Source: Agaricus subrufescens (taxonomy: Eukaryota > Basidiomycota > Agaricomycetes > Agaricales > Agaricaceae). Taken from it: a stretch of DNA of 64,000 nucleotides. A model generated the notes under the pieces. That model was not told the origin of the DNA. It searched no databases and saw only the letters and a list, made by a program, of their open reading frames with translations. This document shows positions 48,337 through 58,626 of this stretch, one piece after another. The stretch covers positions 992,001 to 1,056,000 of the forward strand of contig CM057069.1 of NCBI GenBank assembly GCA_029945375.1. Direction: 5' to 3'. The position numbers and the translations under genes were made by a program. Each line of letters begins with the position of its first letter. The first letter of the stretch is position 1.

Positions 48337-48478
48337 CGAATTCGAAAAAAATCTTTGCCTCATGCTTGGCCATAGATGCTTATGTCAAGTTCTCTTGTAG
48401 AGAAGTTCGCAAACCATTGTCCAGTGTATTGAATGACATCTGTGTCCTGATCATCATGGGCGATCCTTCTGGTGGCCA
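48337..48478 (-). pseudogene. Truncated duplicate of exon 1 of member B
   Basis: Begins with the family's usual start at 48478 (MATRRIAHDDQDTDVIQY) and matches exon 1 of B closely. The central part (the NHGQPYLHTLHG equivalent) is deleted, and the frame hits TGA after YGQA. The 3' end of the fragment (CATCGAATTCGA with an exon-1-like donor) joins the functional copy directly. This is a partial tandem duplication followed by an internal deletion. Confidence 0.7.
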
Positions 48479-49552
48479 TAGACTTGGTCAAGAGTAAACG
48501 GAAGTAAGAAGCCAGATATGCTCTTCTACAGCGCGAGTATTTAAACGGACGTCCGATAGCATCTGAAAAGATTGTACCGTCGTTATGGAGACTTTTTCGC
48601 CGCAGCCAATATCAAGTCAAGTATTGATCGTGTCGATATGACATGCAAGTATACCGAAATATATTACAACAATGCTATAGCAGGCAAGTCAAATTCGCAT
48701 TTTGGAATGCGCACCTATCCTCATTGTATTCCCAAAATGATTGTGGTCAGTACCAAGAGCTGGGGTTATAAGGCTTTCGGGTACGCGGAGGCAAGACCTG
48801 GACTGCAGCTATGTTGATCTGGATCATGCGAAGAATCACTTTGATCTTGATATTGCCAACAAGTCGTGTCAAGGGGTAAAAAAAAAAGATCGTACATTAG
48901 TAGGTACGAAGTCGTACCGGCCTCGTCATATACATCTTTCACTCCAAGTAACACTTTTTAGTTATTCGTGAATGGGGTGTTGTAAGTTCTCATTGAAGGG
49001 TAGTGCAAGCGTTTGATTTGTACGGAAGGAACCATCAAGAAAAAAAATGTTCATCGTCCCCATCAAACCGGAGCCCTCTCGGGCAACTAGGAGTAGATTT
49101 ATGCTTATACGACTGAATGATCATAAATAGCATCAATTGCCGCTTCCTCAAGGTCGGGAAAATCTTTCAGAAAGAACCGCATGTTTCCAGCGGCCAGTAT
49201 TTTGAGAGGTGCATGCTGCGAATGTGCCGAATGAATCAACCGCTTGAGGGTCTCTTGTCTCTGAAAGGCATAAGCAAAATTATGAAATGGATCCGTATGT
49301 GATAGAGATACACAAAGCGCAATGCTGGAAGTACTGTCGTTCTTGATAACAGGGGAATGTATGCTACAATATCATCAAAGTCCGAGATAGAATGTAGAAG
49401 CAAGATAGGTAACGATAAATCAATCCCACAAGCAATCAACCATAAAATGTCCATATCGGCTCGTCCTCGAATATTGAAGGGGCTCTTCAATTAAGACAGG
49501 CACCATGTATATGCGTTTGAACAACCGCATAGATACAAACACGTGCTGTGCT
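48479..49552. other. Spacer between array members B and C
   Basis: About 1.07 kb without a gene. The right part (from 49351) is the 3' flank of member C and is closely repeated at 51981 as the 3' flank of D. Confidence 0.5.
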
Positions 49553-51310
49553 TCAGTGCAATGTGTAATTGGGGGGCATATCCTCGACAAGTGGCTGATT
49601 CAGCCGCACACCGCTGTCGGTATGCATCTGTCCAGGATGTCCCCCCCGGGACAAGGGAACAATACCATACAAGGCAGACGATCCAGCGGGGCCGGACTCA
49701 CCATGGTAGCCTGCTTCTCGCCGCTTAGTTGATAATGGTACACTGTGATAAGTTGCTTGAGCCATCATGTTGCCAGGAATAGTTTGTTCGTTGAGGTGGG
49801 CGCCGGTCGGGATATTGCTGTATCGGCTAGAAGGCACCGAGACGTTGCTACTGCCTCTGAATGATTGCACCACATTCTCTTTGGACAGGCGCCGGTGCCG
49901 TCGATATAAGAGGGCAGCTGCAAAAAGGATAAGGAGCCCCAAACCTCCTAAAATACCACCCAAAATTGCTCCAACATTCAGCCCCGACTTCTCCCCATCA
50001 CTAGTGACCCCAGCCGTATGGGTGTCAGTAGCACTGAATGCACTTGTAGTCACAGTACTACTATTCGGGGTTCCACTCGAGCTTGCTGCAAGTGTACCGT
50101 TTGTTATGTATAGGAGGTCAAGGGTAAGTGGAGTTGTACTACCAGAGCCAAGGAAAGTGACGGTGAGTGTATGGGGACCATTTTCGACCACCGGGGTCGT
50201 GAAAAAAACTTGGTTATATATGGATTCTTTGGCCCCTTCAGCAAGGCCTGCGAGATCGAAATTAACAGGTTTGCCACCATCGATAGAGTAGGTACCAGAA
50301 GCACCTCCATGAGGAAGTTCCACCGGAATATATCCAACCCAGGAGACTGAAGTACCTAAAGTACATCATGAGTAATATGTTCGGGGATGCAACGGGCCAG
50401 AACCCCTCACCAATAAAGTCAATCTGCGCAACGGAATTTGTTTTACTGGTCGCTTTGAATGGTGCAAGTGAATGCCAGTTTTCATCCAACCGGATGGCGG
50501 GGTCCGTATTTGCTACCAGTACCGTTTTTCCCTGTAACTGTGTGCCGGAAGAAGGAGCAAATTGTATTCGGTCTAGCCAGAATGTTTGATTTGGCGATTG
50601 AACTGTAATCTCAATTTGTAGCTTATGTGGGCCAGCAGAAAACCCGCTTGACCCGCACAATTTCCAGTTGTTTTCTGGGAATTCGAAGGCTGGCTCGCGT
50701 CCTATACTAACGCCATCCACGAAACATTCGAGATTTGGATCAGGATTTGTCTTTGAATCGGCCACAATGTTGGTGCCATAGACCTCAATTGACATCCCTG
50801 TCATGGACAATGAACCAAAGTCTAGGCATAGCGGCAGGCGGTACGTACCATCAAATTCAAATGAAATGCTCACATTGTGCTTGGTTCCATGCAAAGTATG
50901 TAAGTAGGTGGGACCAAAATTGCCAATGCTTTCTTGTGCAGAAAATCTTGACAACCAATCTCCGCTGTATTGGATGATTTCGGAGTCTTGATCGTCATAT
51001 ACAATCTTCCTCGTGGCCATAGAGGCACTTAGTACAGAGTTGAAGGTAAATGGCGGACAGAGATCGGGCAGAGCAGCTCATTGCACAGATATTTAGAGAC
51101 CGTGAATCTGTGATTGATGGAAGTTTGATGCCGGGCCAAGATTGCAGCGTCGCTAGGTTATTACTACGGTGATGTTTCATAGCCATCATTACTTATGCGC
51201 CGCAATAGAGATGTATCAGTAGTGCTATAGCCAAGCCATTTTCTAGAGTGTGCACCTACATTAACTCATCTTGATTGTCATTGTGTTTGTCTTGGGGTGT
51301 TATTCAACTT
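49351..51310 (-). repeat. Segmental duplication unit 1 (contains member C)
   Basis: About 1.96 kb including gene C plus its 3' flank (from AGGGGAATGTAT at 49351) and its upstream region (to about 51310). Collinear with 51981-53945. Shared flank strings include AACCGCATAGATACAAACAC, GTGTAATTGGGGGGCATATC and TGATGTTTCATAGCCATC-like text upstream. Confidence 0.8.
49553..51020 (-). CDS. Single-pass membrane protein, array member C (453 aa)
   Basis: Exons (minus): 51020-50849, 50797-50411, 50355-49553; in frame. Starts MATRKIVYDDQDSEIIQYSG. Exon 2 has NPDPNLECFVDGVSIGREP and QTFWLDRIQF; exon 3 has GTSVSWVGYIPVELP, ASGTYSIDGGKP and HTLTVTFLGSGS. Membrane helix GAILGGILGGLGLLILFAAA then LLYRRHRRLSK. 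The tail ends DSGVRLNQPLVEDMPPNYTLH, with a PPxY motif. Intron 1 (50798-50848, 51 nt) is in frame and stop-free, so retention would add 17 residues without breaking the protein. Closest relative is D; the whole unit including flanks is duplicated. Confidence 0.85.
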
Positions 51311-51980
51311 TGCGTCGTTGGGTAATTACTAATACCGAGAGCTGGCTGAGACAAATGCCCAACAAATGCCGGAAAGTAAAAGTTCGAGGGATGCTGTGGG
51401 AACAAATCAATGATCATAAGGTAGAAGTGTAAGATGATCATGATCTTGATTCTGACAACGACTCCAGAGTTATGTGACGACATGGCAGAGAAAACCTGCG
51501 CCTGAGCCTGAGGCCGGGCTTCATCCCGGAGTGAGGTTCGAACTGTGGCATTGATTGCAGCTGCAGCTGCCAGCGCTCACTGGGATTGGCAATCATTCAG
51601 AAATAAATAGCACCGGTGATGTTGCCGATGCTACCACTCCTCATCAAAAGGCTGTCCACACTGCCCATTTGCTTGCTCTGGATTCTAATGGTCGCGGCAG
51701 GAAAGGCATAGAACTGACTCCCCACAATTGTTGATGACACACTTTACCCCTACCATGATGAAAGTGTATTAGAACATGCCCAGAAATGATGAGATTTGCC
51801 TATGAATAAGTGAAGACTGGACCGACCAAGCAGATTTGGAGGCCTCAATAAAATCAGCTTGCCCTCTAACAAGCCCGGGCTCAGGCCCGAGCCGAACTCA
51901 GCCGAACCCAGGCCCACCTGGCGGGCTCGGCTCAGCATTTTTGAAAGCCCAGCCCTACAAAGACAAGCCCACGCTTCACT
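51311..51980. other. Insert between duplication units, with GC-rich repeat-like sequence
   Basis: About 670 bp that interrupt the head-to-tail arrangement of the C and D units. They contain related GC-rich motifs in both orientations (CCTGAGCCTGAGGCCGGGCT near 51501 and GCCCGGGCTCAGGCCCGAGC near 51882) and a tRNA-B-box-like GGTTCGAACT near 51535. It could be a decayed repeat insertion, perhaps SINE-like; no ends or target-site duplication are clear. Confidence 0.35.
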
Positions 51981-53945
51981 AGGGGAATGTATACTACAAT
52001 AGATTCAAGTTCTGAGATAAAAAGCAGAAGTAAAACGAGTAACGATAAATCAATCCCACCATCAATCAATCATGAAATATCCGTAGTGGCTTGCCCTCGA
52101 ATACTCAAGGAGCTCTGCAAATCAGACGGGTACTATAAGTATACGTTTGAACAACCGCATAGATACAAACACGTGCTGTGCTTCAATCCAAAGTGTAATT
52201 GGGGGGCATATCACCGACAAGCGGTTGGTTTAGCCGCACACCACTGTCGGTATGCATCCGTCCAGGGTGTTCTTCCCGAGGCGGGGGAATGATACGATAC
52301 AAGGTGGACGATCCAGCGGGGCCAGACCCATCATGGTAACCCGCTTCTCGCCGCTTAGTCGATAATGGTACACTGCTATAAGTTGCTTGAGCCATCATAT
52401 TACCAGAAATCGTTTCTTTTTTGGGGCGAGCGCTGGTCTGGCTATTGCTGTATTGGCTAGAAGGCAGTAAGGTGTTGCCACTACCTCTGAATGATTGCAC
52501 CACATTTCCTTTGGACAGGTGCCGGTGCCGCCGATACAAGAGGGCAGCTGCGAAAAGGATAAGGAGCCCTAAACCTCCCAAAATACCACCCAAAAGCGCG
52601 CCAATATTCAACCCCGACTTCTCCCCATCACCAGTAGCCCCAGCCATATGGGTGTCAGTAGCACTGGATGCACTTGTAGTTGCAGCACTAATACTTGGGG
52701 CTCCGCTCGAGCTTGCTGCAAGTGTAGCGTTTGTTATGTATAGGCGATGAAGGGTAAGTGGTGTTGTACTTCCAGAGCCAAGAAAAGTAACAGTGAGGGT
52801 ATGGTGACCATTTTCAGCGCTCGTGGCTGTGAAGAAAGTTTGGAAATACTGTGAGTCTTTAATATCTCCAGTGATACCTGCGAGACCAAAACTGGCTGGC
52901 TCGCCACCATCGATAGAGTAGGTTCCGGAAGCACCTCCATGAGGAAATTCTACTGGAATATATCCAACCCAGGAGACCGAAGTACCTGAAGTGCATGATA
53001 AGCAACATGCTGAGGAAATGCAACAGGTCAAGACCTCTCACCAATAAAATCAACTTGCGCAATGGCATTCGTCTTGCTGGTTGAATTGAAAATTGAGAGT
53101 GGTCCCCAATTCTCATCTAATCGAATGGCGGGGTCCGTATTTGTTACTAGTATTGTTTTGTCTTCAAGCGATGCGCCAGGAGAAGGGTCATATAGTATCT
53201 GGTCTAGCCAGAATGTCTGGTTTGGCGATTGAACAGTGATATCGATTTGTAGCTTGTGTAAGCCGGCAGGAAGTCCATTTTTCATGCACAATCCGATGTT
53301 GTTTTCTGGAAATTCGAAGATTCGTTCACGTCCTATACTGACGCCATCAACGAAGCATTCGAGGTTAGGGTCAGGCTTTGTCTGCAGATTAGCCACGATG
53401 CTGGTGCCATAAACCTCGATTGCTGTCCCTGTCGCGGACCATGAATCAAAATCTAGCCATAGTAGCAGATGCTACGTACCATCAAATTCAAAAGAAATGC
53501 TTGCGTTGTGGTTGGTCCCGTGCAACGTATGCAAATAAGGGGGGCCATAATTACCAATACTTTCTTCTGCAGAAGTTTTCGCAAACCAGTCTCCGCTGTA
53601 TTGAATAGTTTTGGAGTCCTGGTCATCATAGACAACCTTTCTCGTAGCCATAAAGACACCTGGGACAAAGTTGAAGATAAATGTTGGACAGAAACTGACA
53701 ACAGCAGTCCATGGCCCGGCGCTTTAGACTCTGTGCATTTGTGATTGATACAAGTTCGGTATCAGACACAGAGTACAAAGTTAGCACGGCATCACTCCGG
53801 TGGTGTTTCATAGCCATCGCTCTCTATATACAGTAGATGTATCAGTGCTATAGCCAACCCACATTCTAGAATACACACCCGCATCAGTTCGCCTCGGTGA
53901 TCATTGCGTTTTGCTTGAAGTCCTCTTTAACGTGACTTTGTGTTG
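51981..53945 (-). repeat. Segmental duplication unit 2 (contains member D)
   Basis: Second copy of the unit at 49351-51310, same orientation, with homologous 3' flank starting AGGGGAATGTAT at 51981 and homologous upstream sequence to about 53945. Confidence 0.8.
52183..53651 (-). CDS. Single-pass membrane protein, array member D (453 aa)
   Basis: Exons (minus): 53651-53480, 53428-53042, 52985-52183; in frame and the same exon lengths as C (172, 387, 803). Starts MATRKVVYDDQDSKTIQYSG. Exon 2: PDPNLECFVDGVSIGRERIF and QTFWLDQILYDPSP; exon 3: GTSVSWVGYIPVEFP, SGTYSIDGGEP and HTLTVTFLGSGS. Membrane helix GALLGGILGGLGLLILFAAA then LLYRRHRHLSK. The tail ends DSGVRLNQPLVGDMPPNYTLD with a PPxY motif. 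Divergence from C is concentrated in the start of exon 3 (ITGDIKDSQYFQ against LAEGAKESIYNQ in C). Confidence 0.85.
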
Positions 53946-54232
53946 CCATGTTAGATAAATAGATACAAGCTTTGCCAACAGATATCGAGTAAATACAGTT
54001 TCGCTTCTAGTACGCATCGTCCATAATTATCAGCGGAAAACTCTGAGCTCAGATAACCAAAGCTTTGCATCCCGTTCCAATTACACAGTTGTACCGGGGG
54101 ATCAAAACTTCAAAATTATTCCAATTGAATACACGGTAATTAGCCATGCTAAACAACTAGGTACCTAGTTTGACCAACGGAAATCGAGTACATGCAATTG
54201 TGCTTTCGGTACACACCCATCCATAATTATCC
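53946..54232. repeat. Short diverged tandem repeat upstream of member D
   Basis: Two related segments of about 90 bp (53946-54032 and 54143-54232), both opening GCCATG(T/C)TA and ending with a shared CCATAATTATC string. They lie between D and E, in the presumed D promoter / E 3' flank. Confidence 0.5.
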
Positions 54233-54307
54233 CTTCTCCTTTGCATTAAACAGGGTCAAATTTTACCAGACCGGGCATGAGAGGACCGACGCCCGGATCC
54301 AAATACT

Positions 54308-55635
54308 TCACTCTTCTGCTGACAGTGATTTGCGTGGTGCTGATTGAGTTGGTGTATAAACGTATGGTTCTTGAGCCTTCAGACTAGGAATTGGCAAGGG
54401 TGTATATGATTTTGGTACGTCATCGGGACCAACTTTGGTTTCAAATTTGCTACGAGGATCAAAGTGCCTTGAGGCAAGTTCGCCTCCGGTCGAGAGCTCT
54501 AGTTTTTTCCTGGTCAGGCGCCGATGTCTATAACATAGGACGGCACCAGCAATGATGATCAAAAGCCCCAATCCCCCGATGACACCGCCTAAAACCGCGT
54601 CAATATTAGGTCCCGACCTCTTTCCTGCATCCGAGTTCGCAACGGTGGTTTGGCTAGGAGTAATGGTTGTAAGACCGGTGGCCTTTGAGGGAGAGGCATG
54701 CGAACCATTGTTTATGTATAAGCGATCAAGGGTAAGTGGAGTCGTATCTTCAGAACCAAGGAAAGTGACGATGAGTGTATGAGGACCAATATCACTTTCC
54801 ATAGTGGTGAAGAAGAGTTGGTTGTATATTGAGTTTTTCTCGTCTGCGCGCCGGCCCGTAAGATTGAAATAAACGGGTTCGCCATCATCAATGGTGTAAG
54901 TGCCAGAAGCACTCCTACGAGGAAGCTCTACGGGGATGTATCCTACCCAAGTGACTGAGGTGCCTAAAGTCAAAGGTGAGCAAAATGTTTAGACACACCA
55001 CGTTTGTTAGAAATCTTACCAACGAAATCAACACGCGCCGTGGCATTCATTTTACTGGTCGAGTTGTACAGTCCAAGCGATGACCAGTTATCATCCAATC
55101 GAATAATTGGGTCTTCATTTGTTACCAGAATCGTTTCGTGGTCTAGCGGAATGCCAGGAGAAGGAGTGTATCTTATCTGGTCCAGCCAGAATGTTTGGGC
55201 CGGTGACCGAACTTTGATGTCGATTTCTAGTTTGTGTGGGCCAGCAGAAAATCCATCTTTCCCGCACAATTTCCAGTTAGTTTCTGGGAATTCGAAGACC
55301 GGTTCGCGTCCTATACTGATGCCATCGACGAAACATTCGAAATTGGGGTCAGGGTTTGTCTTTGGATTAGCCACAATGCTGGTGCCATAAACCTCAATAG
55401 TCGTCCCTGTCAAAAACGGGGCGATTAAAAAATGGCAAAAGCAGTGCCATGACGAAAAAATACCATCGAATTCGAAGGAAATATTTGCGTCATGGCTGGT
55501 TCCATGCAGCGTATTCAAGTAGGGTGGACCGAAATTGCCAATATTTTCTTCAGTGGACGTTATCGCAAACCATTGTCCATTATATTGGCTGGTGTCCAAG
55601 TCCTGGTCATCATAGACGAACTTCCTGGTAGCCAT
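54308..55635 (-). CDS. Single-pass membrane protein, array member E (404 aa), divergent tail
   Basis: Exons (minus): 55635-55464, 55406-55020, 54963-54308; in frame. Starts MATRKFVYDDQDLDTSQYNG. Exon 2: NPDPNFECFVDGISIGREPV and QTFWLDQIRY; exon 3: GTSVTWVGYIPVELP, SGTYTIDDGEP and HTLIVTFLGSED. Membrane helix GGVIGGLGLLIIIAGAVL then CYRHRRLTRKK. The cytoplasmic tail differs from A-D: it is shorter, lacks the DSG(I/V)xLN...PPxY ending and instead carries PKSYTPLPIP and a Ser/Pro-rich C-terminus. Exons 1 and 2 keep the exact lengths of the other members. Confidence 0.85.
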
Positions 55636-56742
55636 TAAGGTGCCGTAGACTGACCAGGGGTGAAATCAAGGAGGTGCGTAAAAACAAGATAGGCCTTCCA
55701 GTTGCATGGATCTTTTGAACCTGTGGTTGAGATCAGATTGTTTTTGATGCCAAATCCAAATGGTGCACCGTTAGAGACACTTTGCACTGAGTGATGTATG
55801 GGACGTATCAGCTTTGTCAGCTCGCATCCGGAAGCACGCACACTGCCTCAACACGTTACCTAGCGGGTTCCAATTGACGACAGTTCCTAACGTAGTCGAA
55901 GTGGGCTGGTTGTGCGAATTTGCTCAGCCTTTTTTGCGACATCATGGAGCCAATATGATCTCGTTTCGAATTGAAACGTTTGATAGACAAAGATATCCAC
56001 GCCATTTTGACATATAGAACAACAAGTTTACATGTACATCACTCGGATGACCCCTGGATCTGTTGACACTTCCGTATAGCTTCATCAATGCAATCAAATG
56101 ACGAGGCAATTCTACTTGTCCTAAATTAGGGTAGGGGGATGAGCGAGGAATGGAAGGGAGTCTTACCTAAAACCCGGGTACTTGAGGCGGGAGGGGAGAC
56201 GAAGGGCGCTGTGAGCCTGGGTTGCCAGGCGGCAACACAGACTCAGTTAGGAAAGCACATGGATTAGTGGCTTCCCATCCCACTTCACTTGAGTCGTCCG
56301 AGTCGCCCGCTCATTTCCAGAATTTGATGGGACGGTTATAAAGTGGAATCCTTTTCGGTTTATGCCGAACCAAGTCGGGCATTTTGTGAGTAGAAGAAAC
56401 ATTAGTGTGAAGTACTATATCGTGGCAGAAATGAATGGCACAAAAAGACACGGGCAAGCGATTATCTGTGAGAGCACAGTTTTGCGTATCTTTGAGCGAG
56501 GGTGAAAATTAGCCCCTGCCTACGTACGCTGTTTCACAATCAAGAATTTTGAACGTAAGTCAACACTGATCTCATTGAAGGACAGGAACACTAAATCGAT
56601 TCAGGGGGGGTAGAACTTCAGAGTGTCAATGATACAAAGGGAGTGTTCTGAGTCAACAGTACTTCCAGGTAGTGATCCAAACGATATTGTCAAGAAAAAT
56701 GAACATTTAGAATGGGCGATGTTCTTCATCTCCTCTTTTCCA
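55636..56742. other. Intergenic between the membrane-protein array and the SDR gene
   Basis: 1.1 kb, promoter side of member E and 3' side of the SDR gene. No gene, RNA or repeat recognised. Confidence 0.4.
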
Positions 56743-57968
56743 TCAGTCAAAATTTCGACCACCATCGATGTTGATCTGTAATACAATTTGGATCAGCGAA
56801 TATCAAGAACATGAAGAGATAGCTCTGACGCTTTGGCCTGTGGTAGGAAACATTAGATTAAAAAAATCCAGAGTAATTTATCTGGTCCTTACCGGTGACG
56901 TATTGTGCGTCCTTTGATACCAGGTATGAGACTAATGCCGCAACCTGTTCGGGAGTTCCGACATCTCCAGCCGCATCCGGTGGCAGCCCACCATGTGGTG
57001 CAAGCTCTTTGATTGCCGTCGCAACTGCAATGAACATTTCGCATTGGCAGGTGTTCTAGTTAGCGAGAAGAGAACGAACGCAGCTGTGTATCAATGGCAC
57101 CTGGATTTTAAGATTAGACAATATTAATCAGGCATCACAGAAACTTGAAGCTAACGCACCAGGTGCATATGCATTGACCGTAATGCCATGGGTTTTGAGG
57201 GCTGTAGCTGCATATTTGATATGAACTAGTTGGTTTTGTCAGCGAAATGTGGAAGTATTTATTCACCAGCGCTTTGAGTCAACGATCTAACAGTAAATTT
57301 TGTGGCACTATAAACCGCCCACTGATCCATTCCTGGGTAAGTTAATTATCACTTGGAGATTGTCATATATATTCCTAAAAGAACTCACCCTGCTTTCCCG
57401 TTTGTGAACAAGCGCCGACTATTCTACCGCCCCTTCCTTGCTGAATCATCTGTTGGGCAGCATACTTATAGCATAAGAAGAGGCCTTTGCCATTGACATC
57501 AAACAGTTTGTCCCAGTCTTCCAACGTGCCTAATGTGTGCGGAATGAACCATCATCATTTGACAACACATTGCAGCTGGTTCGGAAAGTCCTTACTCTCA
57601 AGGAAGGACTTTGTGATACAGACCCCCGCATTCGCTACCATCTAGCGCAATTCCCCACGCATTGCATTCCAGTATTTAGCAATAATATATGATTGAAAGG
57701 GAGAACCTCTTACAACATCCAATCCACCAAGATTCTTGGCAGTGGTATCGACCATTGCTTTTACTTGACTTTCATTAGAAACGTCCGCGATGCATTCAAT
57801 CGTCTCCCTCCCCATTTTCTTGATCTCACTCCGAACTTGATCGAGGCCTTCGTTTTGACGAACATCATTTAAGGCAATGTTATACCCATCTTTAGCGAGA
57901 CGGAGAGCAATAGCTCTACCAATTCCCCTTCCTGCTCCTGTAATGAGTGCTACTGTGGTGAGAGTCAT
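56743..57968 (-). pseudogene. Short-chain dehydrogenase/reductase (acetoin/diacetyl-reductase-like) with one-base frameshift
   Basis: Nine exons (minus): 57968-57714, 57642-57596, 57529-57389, 57332-57267, 57201-57160, 57100-57080, 57024-56893, 56837-56830, 56775-56743. Classical SDR: NAD(P)-binding TGAGRGIG at residue 10, ADVSNESQV, VANAGV, catalytic Tyr/Lys YSATK, then YAPGAIDTQL and VTGQSINIDGG at the C-terminus, as in fungal (S)-acetoin-forming diacetyl reductases. It would be 247 aa. The exons sum to 745 nt, one base too many: exon 2 reads TTC CTT TGA where the family continues Phe-Leu-Glu. This is either a true frameshift (a young pseudogene) or a sequence error in an A-run (57600-57602). 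Exon 8 is only 8 nt and exon 6 is 21 nt. An upstream ATG at 58007 also exists. Confidence 0.75.
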
Positions 57969-58439
57969 GGAAAGAAGTTGACAACCGGCTTTTGAAGTCG
58001 CCTTCATACCTTTTATTCAGTGAGCTTGTATGGCATTCATGGGAATAGAAGTAGTCTGTTGTAATTCTCAACCTACGATAAATTTATGAACCTGTTAGAT
58101 CTAGTCCGACAGCAGTTTTAGCGTGGTTCGACTTTGATCGTTTGTGCTCTTAGTCCGTAGTCTATCTCTCCGACAGGCCAGGATACCACAAGACCATTCA
58201 GTGGTATAGAGTACCGGGGGATAAATGATAGGATTGTGATCATCTGATCATATATATTCCCTCGAGTCGGTGAGGCGAGCGAAGTTCTTGATCCCATCTT
58301 GGAGTCTTGTCACAAACTCGATATTCCCAGAGGACTTGATTTACAATACAGTGTGAAGTAATGGATACTATCACAAGCATGAAAAAACTGACATTTTCGT
58401 CCTTGAAACAGAAATTTGCGTTAGGTACAAGGTGTGGAG

Positions 58440-58626
58440 GGCCTATTTTTGGTCCTCACCTGTGACATAGCATTGTGCATCCTTTGATACTAACTAGATG
58501 CGGGGCTAATGCCGCAATCTATTCAAGAGTTTAAACATCTCTCACGGCGTCCGCTGGTGTCCGTCTAGCCCTAAGTTGTGCAAGGCTCTCACTTACCGCT
58601 ATGACTTAGAATGAACATTCAGCATC
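58440..58626 (-). pseudogene. Relic of a second SDR copy (3' exon)
   Basis: This segment aligns collinearly with the SDR exon at 56893-57024 and its flanks. Matching strings include GCATCCTTTGATAC, GGGCTAATGCCGCAA and TGAACATTC, with many substitutions and indels that destroy the frame. Only the C-terminal exon region is recognisable. Confidence 0.65.
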
